NCBI GenBank assembly: GCA_023014485.1
Contig: JAJOZX010001573.1
Coordinates: 807,501 to 871,500 of the forward strand
DNA from: Bathynomus jamesi
Taxonomy: Eukaryota > Arthropoda > Malacostraca > Isopoda > Cirolanidae
Direction: 5' to 3'
DNA length: 64,000 nt
The notes beneath the pieces are model-generated. The model saw only the letters and a program-made list of their open reading frames with translations, was not told the origin of the DNA and did no database searches. The number at the start of each line of letters is the position of its first letter. Position 1 is the first letter of the stretch. The translations under genes were made by a program, and so were the position numbers. Below, piece after piece: positions 31,506 through 41,897 of the stretch.

Positions 31506-32786
31506 TCAGGTCATCCCATAAGTAATGTCGTTTTTTACGATAGATTAAGTTTAAACTAGTCCTATCCGGTTTAAGCATAAATTTTCCGAGGGTTATATCT
31601 AAGAAGAGATCTATCGTGTTTCGCTACATATTTTACAGACCTTAACCAGTGAACGTGTGTTTTGCTTTATGTGAACCCCTCATAAAATGGCGGTATTAGA
31701 AGAGCATATCAGGCATATAATGCTTTACGAGTTCAAAAAAGGGAATAGTGCTACTGAAGCAACGCGAAACATTCAGAACGTTTATGGCAACGATATTCTG
31801 CATGTGAGGTAATGTCAGATGGTTTCAAAAGTTTAGGAATGGTGACTGCTGTTTGACAGATGCAGCACGCTCTGGACGCCCTGCTGAGTTTGATGATGAC
31901 CCGCTGTTAGCCGCACTTGAAGAAGACCGTTCAACAACTGTCGGAGAATTGGCCCAGAAACTCAATTCATCCCCGTCCACCATCCATCGACATTTGCAAC
32001 AACTCGGGAAAGTGCCTAAGTTAGGAAAATGGGTGCCACATGAATTGTCGGTCGACAATCTGAGGGTGCGGGTAAACATTAGCACAGCTCTTCATTCCCG
32101 TGAACTCTAAGATCCGTTTTTGCACCGTTTAGTGACAGGTGATGAAAAGTGGATACTGTACCAGAATGTTAAGCGCCGTCGACAGTGGGTTTGTCCCGGA
32201 GAACCAGCGACACCACAGCCAAAACCAAATATTCACCCTCGGAAGGTGTTGCTTAGTGTTTGGTGGGATAAAGGTGGTGTAATACACTTTGAAACCTTAC
32301 CACACAACCAAACAATCACCGCTCAAATCTCCTGTCAACAACTGGATCGATTGAACACTGCACTAAAAGAGAAGAGACCTTCTTTGGTTAATCGGAAAGG
32401 AATCGTGTTCCACCACGACAACGCACGTCCTCATACCGCTCGGATCACTTCTGCAAAAATTGAGGAGCTTGGGTGGGGAAAACTTCCACATCCTCCATAT
32501 TCTCCAGACCTTGCGCCTTCAGAGTATCATCTCTTCAGGGGTCTGCAAAACTATCTTGACGACAAACAGTATACTTCTTTAGATGACCTGCACACCAGTC
32601 TTTTTACGTTTTTTGCCTCAAAACCGCCTGAATTTTACAGACATGGCATTGAAAAGTTTGTAGAATGTTGGCAGAGTGTCATTGATTACGATGGAAAATA
32701 TATACTAGATTAAAAAGTTTCAGTTGAGTTTTTTTTGTCCTTCAAATTCCGATCTAAAAAACGACATTACTTATGGGATGACTCGA
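31506..32786 (+). mobile_element. Mariner transposon, complete ends
   Basis: Terminal inverted repeats TCAGGTCATCCCATAAGTAA (left) and the complement of TCGAGTCATCCCATAAGTAA (right), with the repeat continuing to about 28 bp (TGTCGTTTTTTA). TA lies at 31504-31505 and 32787-32788. At 1,281 bp the length is standard for mariner. One transposase gene, broken, reads on the plus strand. Confidence 0.93.
31687..32713 (+). pseudogene. Mariner transposase with DD34E third site
   Basis: The N-terminal helix-turn-helix region starts MAVLEEHIRHIML and is cut by a frameshift near 31812. It resumes with SGRPAEFDDD, STTVGELAQKL and VPKLGKWVPHEL. A TAA at 32108-32110 interrupts before the catalytic domain; that then reads VTGDEKWI (first Asp), HHDNARPHTA (second Asp) and SPDLAPSEYHLF. 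The third catalytic position is Glu (GAG) where mariners normally carry Asp, 34 residues after the second Asp. Overall about 345 codons, the family's usual size. Confidence 0.9.
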
Positions 32787-32788
32787 TA

Positions 32789-33570
32789 CAAGACTCATAA
32801 AACTTAGCCTTGGTAAGTATTTGAGAAAGAACGTACATTAACGTTTGAGTACCCCTTTCTTTGCACTTATTTTGTATTCAATTAAATTTATATATCGATA
32901 ATGAAATCTATCTCTTTATCATCCTTTCCTTTTAGTATCTCTTCATTTCCCCCAGTTTTATACAGTCCATATATTCTTTCACTCGCATCCCTATCTTCTT
33001 TCACTCGTATCCCTTTCAGCTTTTCTCTTTCTCGAATTTTCTCTTTATAAGACGCAATATCTTCTAACACTCTGCTGTTAAATCCTTCTTTACTGTTACC
33101 CGCTTTAGTGTATTAAAATCTTGGGAAATTAATCAGTTTTGGTTGAAATGGAAGAATAACACGAATTAATTCGTTTTATAGATTCGAGATAATTTTATGA
33201 AATATTGAGAAATACAGTATATCCTCCGTTTATTAATTTTTTTTTGCAGCTTTAGTGATGCGGTAGAGGTAATTTTGTCATTTGATGTACACGATCAAGC
33301 GATGGCAAGCGATTAAGAAGATCAAGAAGATTAAGAAGTATCGTTTATGAGAGAAAATTAATGTGACCTAGTTTAGCTGCCGCAGTCAGCACAGACAATA
33401 ACAGAGTAAATTAAGTCTCGTGATTTAATATTATCGCTGTTTTATGATTCTCTTAAGAAAACCCTTTTTTATTTCCAAGTAGAGTTAGGGTTCTATTTTA
33501 GATTGCTCTTTGTATAAAGGTAGAGCCTCAATCTGTACCTTCTAGGAAAGATTGCATCAGGAGTTGTCAT
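32789..33570. other. No gene seen
   Basis: Moderately AT-rich, with a short charged frame on the minus strand (32888-33070) that I do not regard as a gene. Confidence 0.5.
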
Positions 33571-33579
33571 AAAGGTTAA

Positions 33580-33580
33580 A

Positions 33581-33624
<44 letters not shown>

Positions 33625-33640
33625 TATTATATATATATAA
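33580..33640. repeat. (TA)n microsatellite
   Basis: TA repeat with small TATTATAT interruptions, adjoining the truncated SINE copy. Confidence 0.9.
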
Positions 33641-34030
33641 CCGGGTGGTTACCTCATTTTTTCATTTGTTTCGTTGTCTCTCTCTCGTCTTGCGCGGAAT
33701 TCTCCTATACAAGCGTCGTTCTTTACGTTGTTTATACTGCGTGTTCTTTGCAGTTGAATGTATATAATGTTACGGCATGCGGGAGGTGCCCCCTTGGGGC
33801 ATTGGTTTCTGCGAGTATGTAGAAGAATTACGGCATTGGAAGAGTGAGGCCCATGGTAATGGTATCGCATCTGACCGGCAATCGGAAGATCCCGGGTTCG
33901 ATTCCCGGGTGGTTACCTCATTTTTTCATTTGTTTCGTTCTCTCTCTCTCGTCTTGCGCGGAATATCTCCTATACAAGCGTCGTTCTTTACGTTGTTTAT
34001 ACTGCGTGTTCTTTGCAGTTGAATGTGTAT
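33641..34030 (+). mobile_element. Two tRNA-derived SINE copies in direct orientation
   Basis: The copy at about 33790-34030 has an A box TGGTAATGGTATC (33854-33866) and a perfect T-arm CCCGGGTTCGATTCCCGGG (33892-33910), then the body CTCATTTTTTCATTTG to GCAGTTGAATGT. The first copy (33641-33767) begins within the T-arm (CCGGGTGGTTACC) and shares the ~115-bp body. The T-arm is tRNA-Arg-like but the acceptor stem pairs only over 5 bp (TGAGG/CCTCA), so this is a SINE head, not a working tRNA. Confidence 0.8.
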
Positions 34031-34034
34031 ATAT

Positions 34035-34915
34035 ATAATAATGATAATGATAATAATAATGATAATGATAAGCTTTATTGGCAAAATATAAACCCCATAA
34101 AATAGCACAATATAATAGAAGGTAATAAACGATCAGATAAATCAAACAATAATAAATTTTAAAAAACTGAAAATTGTGACTAAAGAGAAATCAAAATAAG
34201 ACACATACGGTACTGAAACAAGTAATAATAAAAACTACCCACAGCGAAAACTACAAAAACAAAAAGAAAAAAAGAAATAAAAAGAAAAATACACGAAGCG
34301 ACAATACTAACATACTGTATATACTGTATATGTAATGATAATGACAATGATAATACTTATTAGCAGGTATAGTATCCATCACGGTAATCAACGATTAAAC
34401 GATAAATTTAAAAAACAAAAACAAAAAGGGATTACGTAATAAAGAAATATCAATAATACAGTAAAGAAACGAGAAATAATAAACTTAGTAATAATAGCTT
34501 CATAAAAATATAAAGTACATGTAATGGAATGGCTAATGTAGGAATTAAGTGGAGTTTCATACCAAGAGGTCCACAGTCTAGAAAACATAAAGCAGGAGTG
34601 ATGAATAGTTTGGACAATTGGACTGTCTCAGTTTTTAATTCTTCGCATTAGACTGTATTGAGCACGTCTTGTTACCTCAGGGATGCTCGGAGTGTTTCGG
34701 TTAGCAACCAGTTGAGAGGCTAAGTACCTTGGAAGTAATTTATGCAGCATTCCATAGGGTTTGTTGTAAAGCAAATTGAAGGTTCTGCAGGAGATTTTTT
34801 ATATAATTTACCCAGAGTTGCAGCCCATAAATATTAGTGCAGGAAGTACGAAAAAGAATTTGAAGCTCCTTAATTTGACTTACCACAGTAAATTCGATAT
34901 TGTTTCCTTACGGCT
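34035..34915 (-). mobile_element. LINE 3' end remnant with ATCATT tail
   Basis: On the minus strand, C-terminal RT-thumb fragments are readable in shifting frames: FRTSCTNIYGLQLW near 34830, LASQLVANRNT near 34700, and MFSRLWTSWYETPL at 34588. The element ends AATAAAGCTTATCATTATC at about 34060-34080, an AATAAAG plus ATCATT microsatellite tail typical of poly(A)-less LINEs. Confidence 0.65.
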
Positions 34916-34936
34916 GAGTCGTCATTCGAGGAACTA

Positions 34937-36177
34937 GTGAAATTTGACAGTTTCGCACCACTCAAGTATAAACGTAACCTCATTCTTACCCTTCTATGCC
35001 GTTCACACGAGATTTGCTCCAACTACCTTCTTCTTCATGCCGAGTTGGAATTCCTTAAAAAGTTCTTATTAGGCAATGGTTTCCCTTCTAAACTTATCGA
35101 CAGTGTAATAAAAAGATTCATGAACTTAAAATTCTCTAATAAAACTAAACTCGTCGTTACTACAGTACAGAAGTAGTTTATATATTTTGAACTCCCTTAC
35201 TGTGGACGCGAAAGTCTTGTGTTGAAGAGGAAAATTGGTAAACTTATCAATAGACTTTATCTGAAAATTTCTGTTAAATGTATTTACACATTAGAAAGTA
35301 AATTATACTCCTTTTTCAAATTTAACGATATAATTCCAAAGTCCTTGTGCTCATCGGTCATTTATAAATATGCATGTGACGATTGCACATTGTCGTACGT
35401 TAGCATAACTGCACGCCAACTCCAAATTCGTATCGATGAACACAAGGGTATTATGATAATAAAACCCACTCTGGATTGTTTCCTTCTCGCCTTTTTCACT
35501 CGTTTTTCGGTTTGTAATTTCTGTATAATAAACAACACTGTAATAATCAATGTAATAATAAATTTATAATTTCTGTAATAAATAATAATGCAATATTAAA
35601 TGTAATAAATGTAATAATAAATGTGATAATTATGTAAAAAAAAAAAATAATAGAATCTATATGTATAGAACAAGGAGATAGTTTTAAATTTGTGCGAATG
35701 TACTTATAAGCGGGTCCCTTTAATAAAAATGCCCTTCCGGTGTCGGGAGAACGGGATCTAACCTAGGTGCGAATTTCTTAATGGTCCCTGGACTGTTTTC
35801 CCTCTTGTTTTTGGTTCATTCGTTTTTCTATATCCAACCGAAGAGGATGCCAGTGGGCATCGCAACTGTTGTGGAAATAAACTCTGTCTATTAGAATGGG
35901 TTTTATTATCATATTTTGACCTTCACGTAGAAAAGTGAAGTTTTTTGCATTTACAAGGGTATTAGTAGCCGTACTAATAATAGACTTGCGAATCCCTCCC
36001 AATCACATATACGCTCCCACTCCCATCAGTTAGATCATCCAATTAAATTTACTAACTTTTCAATAATTGCTAAAGCCAATAAACACGACCTACCCCTCTC
36101 AGAAACAATGATCATTTTTAAGCATAAACCGGATATAAATCATTATACCCCATTCCATAACTTCAATATCCTTCAAT
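34937..36177 (+). pseudogene. Penelope-like element: RT C-terminus and GIY-YIG nuclease
   Basis: 34937-35176 matches the region after RT motifs in Penelope elements (NYLLLHAELEFLKKF). 35219-35450 gives the linker and the start of a GIY-YIG endonuclease: SSVIYKYACDDC, LSYVSITARQLQ, RIDEHKGI. The nuclease then continues at 35965-36177 (RTNRRLANPS, IIFKHKPD, YTPFHNFNI). The interruption at 35454-35952 is a separate insertion with its own target duplication. Other frame damage is modest. Confidence 0.8.
35454..35952 (+). mobile_element. Solo Penelope-type terminal repeat with 12-bp duplication
   Basis: Identical 12-mers ACAAGGGTATTA flank it (35442-35453 and 35953-35964), and deleting one copy with the insert rejoins the GIY-YIG frame. 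The insert contains a TAATAAATG-rich segment, a CCGAAGAGG...GGGCATC stem region resembling a hammerhead core, and ends in CTTCACGTAGAAAAGTGAAG, a 6-bp hairpin, then TTTTTTGCAT. Diverged copies make up the palindrome at 53147-54456. Assigning it to Penelope terminal repeats is inference from the structure. Confidence 0.75.
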
Positions 36178-36545
36178 AAAATTTCCTTTACCTACCTACC
36201 AACCAACCAAGTTAGTGCCCCTTAAAAATTTTTCATTCTTTTCCATTCTTTGCTGTGTTTGTGATTGAATAACTTGTACCTGATTTGTTCCTTTCAAGAT
36301 TTTAATGTTTTACATTTTAACCTTTTCCATAATGTTCCCCTAAATTATTTGTAATAGTTTTACTTACATTTGTTCGTTTCTTATCTTAAAGGTAAGCCCC
36401 CTTTTATAGTTCCTTTTACAATATTTTATATTTTAATTGTATTTACTGTATAATTTCATGTTTTAATTTTTATTTTTATTTTCGCTGTGATATTTGTCAG
36501 TATTTAAATTGTTTTAAGTTCATAGTTTTAATTGTGTATATATTA
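36178..36545. other. No gene seen
   Basis: AT-rich; nothing recognisable. Confidence 0.5.
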
Positions 36546-36554
36546 ATATATGTG

Positions 36555-36596
<42 letters not shown>
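36546..36596. repeat. (TA)n microsatellite
   Basis: TA repeat immediately before the Penelope-like copy at 36603. Confidence 0.9.
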
Positions 36597-36600
<4 letters not shown>

Positions 36601-36602
36601 AA

Positions 36603-37863
36603 TAAAACCATGAAGGAAAGGAAACACAGAATGGTGCTCAAGCGCTTTCGTCTAATGACGTTTGTTCATTGTTTACAAAAGTGCCGATTGACGATATGCT
36701 TGACTTTCTCTCCCGAGAATTACATAAGTATGACACGCCACTACCTGCACACATTGTTTTGGAACTTATTAAGCTTTGCATCAAAGACTGTAAATTAACT
36801 TTCAATAACGAGTATTATCAACAAGTTTTTGGGATGGCCATGGGCAACCCCTTGTCGCCCCTCCTCTCCAATATTTATATGGAGTTTTTCCAAATTACTT
36901 ACATTCCGAGAATCCTGGGGTTGGCATCCCTTGGTTGCGGTACGTCGACGATATTTTGTGTATCTGGCCCATGAATCGTGACCTGGATAACTTCCTCCTT
37001 CAGTTAAATGATCAAGTCCCCTCCATTAAGTTTACTTTAGAAGTGAAACAAGACAATTCAATCCCGTTTTTGGATGTGCGTGTACATAGGGAAAGCCCAG
37101 GTTTTAAGTTTAGTATCTATCGGAAAAAACAAACAATTTGTCCTACGTACACTTTTACTCGGGACATGACACCCCCACTAAGAAGGCCATTTTTTCTTCA
37201 ATGTTTCTCCGCGCCCTTAGGATCGCCAGTCCGGAATACATCGATGCCGAATTAGAAAAAATCAACGGTATTGGAAGTGATCTGTGTTATCCATCTGCGT
37301 TTATGGAATCTTGTCTCAACAAGGCAAAACGAACTTTCTATCGTGTCAATAATAACACTCGTACTTTGTCAAAGAATATTTTAGTACTTCCATTTTTCCC
37401 GGGCTTTTTAGGCATTGCTAATGTACTTAAACTTTTGGATATTAATGTAGTATTTTCATATAACAATATCGTGAAAAATATCATAGTAAAAAATAGCCCT
37501 ACCAATAATTCAGGCATTATCTATAAAATTGGTTGTAAACAATGTGATTCCTTTTACATGGGTCAGACGGGAAAGGATTTGCACACACGTATAAAACAGC
37601 ATCAATATTCCGTTAGAACAGGACAGTCGTCCAGTGCCCTTTTTGTCCACTTGTCAGAGTTATCCCGCTGTATTGATTGGAATAATGCTACAGTTTTGTT
37701 TCATTCTAGCAACATTGTTAATAGAAATATTCTTGAGTCTGCCATTATCCAACTTACAAATAACTTCAACATAAGCAAAGGTCTTTTTCAACTCGATCCT
37801 GTTGTTTTGAATTCCTTCAGAACGGATTTAGATAAGAAGGGTAGAACGCTAAACCTTTGGTAA
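36603..37863 (+). pseudogene. Penelope-like element copy A: RT C-half and GIY-YIG
   Basis: The RT reads DVCSLFTKVP (motif A, 36656), AMGNPLSPLLSN (motif B, about 36836) and RYVDDIL (motif C, 36938), with SIKFTLE and SIPFLDV following. Frames shift near 36900 and 37130. The GIY-YIG endonuclease lies at 37138-37863: GIIYKIGCKQCDSFYMG, TGKDLHTRIKQH and ILESAIIQL. The N-terminal RT half is absent; upstream of 36656 there is instead a ~50-bp piece of the terminal repeat in inverted orientation, a known type of Penelope 5' truncation. Confidence 0.88.
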
Positions 37864-38312
37864 ACTTGTATGCTACTCTAATAACTTTTATTTTTCAATT
37901 TATTTTTATATACATCGAACTTAGACAAGAAGGGCAGAGTGCTAAAACCTGGGCAGATTTCCAGTATAAATTTGTATGCTCCTCTTATAAGTTTTATTTT
38001 TATTTTTATTTTTCAATTTATTATTTTTTAATTCATTTGATCTTGTGTTGGATTCGAGCAAAGTACTAAAACATCGGTATGCTCCTCCCACAATCTTTTA
38101 ATGTTTAATTTTTATTTTTATTTCTCTGTTTATTGTATATATATTTTTTTTTCTGTAATATATATATAGGCTGTAACTCTTTATGTACTTCAGTGTTCCT
38201 GAGGATGTCATTAGACGAAAGCGCTTGAGCATTATTCTGTTTCCTTTCCTTCGTGTTTTTATTTATCATAAATATTTTTCACGTGTTACTTTCGTGAAAT
38301 AATTTTCATATA
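37864..38312 (+). repeat. Penelope terminal-repeat region
   Basis: It separates the nuclease end of copy A from the N-terminal ORF of copy B. GACAAGAAGGGCAGAGTGCT at about 37923 repeats the end of the coding region. The stretch 38215-38262 is the inverse of 36610-36656. Confidence 0.6.
38199..38220 (+). ncRNA. Hammerhead-ribozyme-like core
   Basis: CTGAGGA is followed by the small stem GTC-ATTA-GAC and then GAAA, the order of the conserved hammerhead blocks (CUGANGA, stem II, GAAA). One extra U sits before stem II, and stems I and III are not convincing by eye. Hammerheads are known in Penelope terminal repeats, which is why the position is suggestive. Confidence 0.35.
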
Positions 38313-39398
38313 ATGAACACCACGCGTTCCTTCGGCTTGCTGTTCCCTCTCTTGTCTCCGTTTTGGTCCGTGTTTTCTTCTACATTAATGAAGGGGCATG
38401 CAAATCGTATCCGACGAAAGTTTCTTACTAATTGTCTAGAGGGGCAAGTTCTTCCCAAATCTCTCCTTCCGATTCGCTTCAGACAAATTGACGACCATCC
38501 GTTCAACAACTTTAGCAGAGTAATTTTAAAGAAACATATTGAAGTCACCAGACAAAATGAGTGGTCCGCCTTCAAAAATTTAAGCATTGCCAAACGTAAT
38601 TTTATGACCGTTATTCCCCAACCGTGGATCCAACCTTTGTTTGATGAAATTTACAACGAGTTGCGTCGGAGAACTTCACTTCGTAACATTTTGGATCGCA
38701 AAATTAAAAGTCTCATTCGAAATAGTCAGTGGAGTAAAAAAGCAAGCTCAAAGTGTGTTTTGAACCTTTCTTCAAAAAACATTAGTGACGATGAAAAAAG
38801 TGCCCTTGGATATGGTATATCCTTTTTTATTGTTAAAAAACCTTCGGCTTTACAAATTTGTTACAGTCTCGCTTGTTTTGAAAAACAGTGTAATCTCCCT
38901 CAGTCTTTGTTTAACATAGTTAAAGGCCTTGTTTATAGTGCGTCGAATAGTAGTTACGAAGATAACTTTCCTAAACGTTTTCGCAATAGCCTCTCACAAT
39001 TAAAAAAAGATGGGGAGCTCCATATTACTAAAGCAGACAAGGCTAACACTATAGTTATTATGGACAAAGTGGACTACATCAGAAAGATGAACGAGCTTCT
39101 CCAGGACCCCGTCACATACAGCAAACTTAGGAAGAACCAGCAGGATGACGTCATCAAATCATTTAATAGTGGCTTGAAACACATTCTCAAAGATCATAAG
39201 GACTTAATTCCGCTTTTCATGTCCACTTCACCTTCTCTGCCCTACCTTTACGGTCTTATTAAAACCCACAAACCTGGCAACCCTATGCGCCCTATTATTA
39301 GCTCGGTGTGCTCTATTACTTATAAACTCTCCAAATGGCTTGTCAAAGTCTTGTCCCCCATTCTTGTATATAAACATAGTTTTAACAAACGGAAATAA
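38313..39398 (+). CDS. Penelope-like element copy B: N-terminal RT half
   Basis: An unbroken 361-codon frame. It holds the N-terminal Penelope domain (PQPWIQPLFDEIYNEL, FPKRFRNSLSQL), KADKANTIVIMDK, and the first RT blocks LYGLIKTHKPG and MRPIISSVCS, ending abruptly before motif A with VYKHSFNKRK. The 3' half (motifs A-E and GIY-YIG) is missing. Following copy A in direct orientation, it is consistent with the partial tandem arrays Penelope elements form. No stop codon interrupts it, so this insertion is young. Confidence 0.88.
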   Translation: MNTTRSFGLLFPLLSPFWSVFSSTLMKGHANRIRRKFLTNCLEGQVLPKSLLPIRFRQIDDHPFNNFSRVILKKHIEVTRQNEWSAFKNLSIAKRNFMTVIPQPWIQPLFDEIYNELRRRTSLRNILDRKIKSLIRNSQWSKKASSKCVLNLSSKNISDDEKSALGYGISFFIVKKPSALQICYSLACFEKQCNLPQSLFNIVKGLVYSASNSSYEDNFPKRFRNSLSQLKKDGELHITKADKANTIVIMDKVDYIRKMNELLQDPVTYSKLRKNQQDDVIKSFNSGLKHILKDHKDLIPLFMSTSPSLPYLYGLIKTHKPGNPMRPIISSVCSITYKLSKWLVKVLSPILVYKHSFNKRK

Positions 39399-40114
39399 AT
39401 AAATATAATTTATTAACTGTACAAGATTCACCTCAAATGTAGATTTCAACGCTTTCGTTTATTTCTCTTTTCTGCTTATTTTTCTTGCTATCTAAAAGAA
39501 TAAATAAGAATAAAATAAGACAGACATAACGTCATAATATCTCTGCAACATTCCTGAGATTGTCATTTAGACAATAATCACACGCGATTTTCGTTTTTTT
39601 CTTTGTGAATTTTATTTCTTGTACTACTAATTAAATAACTGTTTTTAAAATGTTCTTCCAACAATGTGAAAAGAAGTGTTATTAAATTTAATAGAGTATT
39701 ATTCATATCATTCATTAAAATTGAAAAACTTGTGTACAAGTAAAACGTCTCGCATAATTGCCTGCTTGACTTCGTGCTTCTGTATTTTATGAGGTTATTT
39801 TGTGGTTGTAACAGGATTAAATTATTTCTGCTCTTTATTGAAGTTTTTTATTTCTTACAAAACATAGGTTCGACAACGTAGATAGAGGTAGATTTTCCAT
39901 CGTTCAGTAACAGGGCGAGTACCCGCCCAACTCGGGGTCCATCATGCTGGAACGAACCATGGCCTCGTCACCAGACACTACTATGGTTTAGGTAACGATT
40001 CTCTTCCTCTCTTAGGGTAAGGTATCCTTTGGGGGAGGTCTTCCTCCCTTCTCTCCCCTCACCTCTCCCCTGGAATTCATTCCGAGTTTTTTTTGTGAAC
40101 GAATTCTTTAACGG

Positions 40115-40120
<6 letters not shown>
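39399..40120. other. No gene; fragment of a dispersed repeat
   Basis: At 40000-40080, CTTCCTCTCTTAGGGTAAGG and TTTGGGGGAGGTCTTCC match the repeat block at about 41515-41555. Otherwise nothing. Confidence 0.5.
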
Positions 40121-40165
<45 letters not shown>

Positions 40166-40170
40166 TCTTC

Positions 40171-40228
<58 letters not shown>
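40121..40228. repeat. Compound (TA)n(GT)n(CT)n microsatellite
   Basis: TA, then GT, then a CT tract of about 29 units. Confidence 0.95.
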
Positions 40229-40231
<3 letters not shown>

Positions 40232-40489
40232 CCTTTAGTAGAAATAAAGTTTTTAACTTGAGTAGTAATAAGCACAATATTTTTAACATTTGGACTCAAG
40301 CGAGGTTTTGTCTAGTTGAATGGAAGGATTTAGGCCAAAAGGAAACTTAGCGATAATTTTCGCGGTTAGCGTAAGACGCATCTGCTCAGAATTTTTTTCC
40401 AGAGAAGCTGAAAGTAAATGAGATGAGTGAAATGATATGAGATTAGTGAAATGAAGTGAAATGACATGAAAATGAAATGATATGAAAAG

Positions 40490-40709
40490 TTTTATATATA
40501 GAGGAGTGACAAAAAGTAAATAGACCCTTTGGTGTGAAAATTAAGAATCCGAAATTGATTCTTTCTCTCTATATATATATATATAAACTATAAGAAGAAC
40601 GTGAAAAGTGTGTAATGATATTTTTTCTGTTTTGAAACACAAGAAAGGTTTGCCAAAAGAAAATAGACACAGTTAATGTTTATTTCTTTGCTGTTTATTA
40701 TTTAATATA

Positions 40710-40759
<50 letters not shown>

Positions 40760-40864
40760 GATTTGAGAATATGTTAATGGAACGATTTCTTTTGCTAAGC
40801 CAATTGTTTAGTGATTTTTTTAATGTTAATATTGTTTTAATTCACTTTAAGGTGAAAATCCGTT

Positions 40865-40896
<32 letters not shown>

Positions 40897-40923
40897 TTTT
40901 ATAGTTCAGGAAGAACCGATTCG

Positions 40924-40962
<39 letters not shown>

Positions 40963-41017
40963 CTGTATATATATGTAAGGAATGACAAAATTAAATAGAC
41001 ACAGTTAATATGATTCT

Positions 41018-41061
<44 letters not shown>

Positions 41062-41079
41062 AGAAGAAAGTTGTTCAAT

Positions 41080-41120
<41 letters not shown>
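40490..41120. repeat. Microsatellite cluster with repeated spacer
   Basis: (TA)n and (GT)n tracts at 40572-40585, 40710-40757, 40927-40958, 41024-41056 and 41082-41118, plus a T run at 40880-40900. A spacer resembling GGAGTGACAAAAAGTAAATA with GATTCTTTCT after it occurs at about 40502-40570 and 40979-41022, so the cluster is partly a tandem array. Confidence 0.8.
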
Positions 41121-41269
41121 TTCGTATGAACTATTATTTTGACGATTGTACGTATTATATTATTTTTTGGGCAGTAGAAGGCAAATTCTATTTATTAATT
41201 AATAAACATTTTCTTATTGTCAATTTCTGTTAAAAGAGAAAGTCTGTATGCTTTGGTAACGAATTAAAA

Positions 41270-41720
41270 TAAATGGTGTTATCTAGCAACTCACCCTAAT
41301 AATGTATACCTGTACAATTAAAATAAAAAATGGTATGTGGCAACTCAACCTTCCTCTATATAAGACCCGCTTGGCTTCGGGGCTGGCAGTTTGATGATGA
41401 CAGCTGTTGAATAAAGATCTCTCTCCTTCCCTTCTTAGGTTGACTTAGCTTAGTTTCCCTTTCGGGGTTAGGACATCCCACCTTGTCCCCCCAAAGTCCT
41501 CCTCCGTCTATCCTTTCTCTCTTAGGCTAAGGCAACCCCTTTGGGGGGAGGTCATCCTTCCTTCTCCCTCCGAAGACCCCCTTCCCCTCAACCTCCCCTC
41601 TCCCCCTTGGCTCCTTCTAAGCCAACTAGCTGATTAGGGGCCTATAAGACAACGGCCACTCGGCTGAAGTCTTAGTGTGCACTTGGCTCCTGCCAGGTGA
41701 ACACCTCTCTTCTTTTCACT
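41270..41720 (+). repeat. Dispersed promoter-bearing repeat, second copy
   Basis: It includes GGCAACTCAACC, CTCTATATAAGACCCG (TATA-like), TTGAATAAAGATCTC (polyadenylation-like), the CTTAGGTTGACTTAG block and CCTATAAGACAACGGCCACT. The order matches 26041-26300. TATA and AATAAA at LTR-like spacing suggest a solo LTR, but no TG...CA ends are clear. Confidence 0.5.
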
Positions 41721-41897
41721 CCTTCTCCTGTCTTTCTCTTGGGGGATAACGCCGCCTCCAAGTTTCATGACCCCTTGTTGCACTTGCAGCATCCCCCACC
41801 CCCCTTTGGCATACCCCCTTCAGTGCATACCCCCCCTTTGCAACATTGGTCATTATCTCTTGCAACATTGCAACATTCCTGCACTCTAACCTTTTGC

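Noticed and set aside
33844..33916. tRNA gene candidate with a perfect T-arm
   Set aside because: The acceptor stem pairs only 5 of 7 bp and the sequence continues into a SINE body that is duplicated 250 bp upstream.
40029..40350. Frames rich in SLSLSL, CVCVCV or HTHTHT
   Set aside because: Translation of (CT)n, (GT)n and (TA)n microsatellites.
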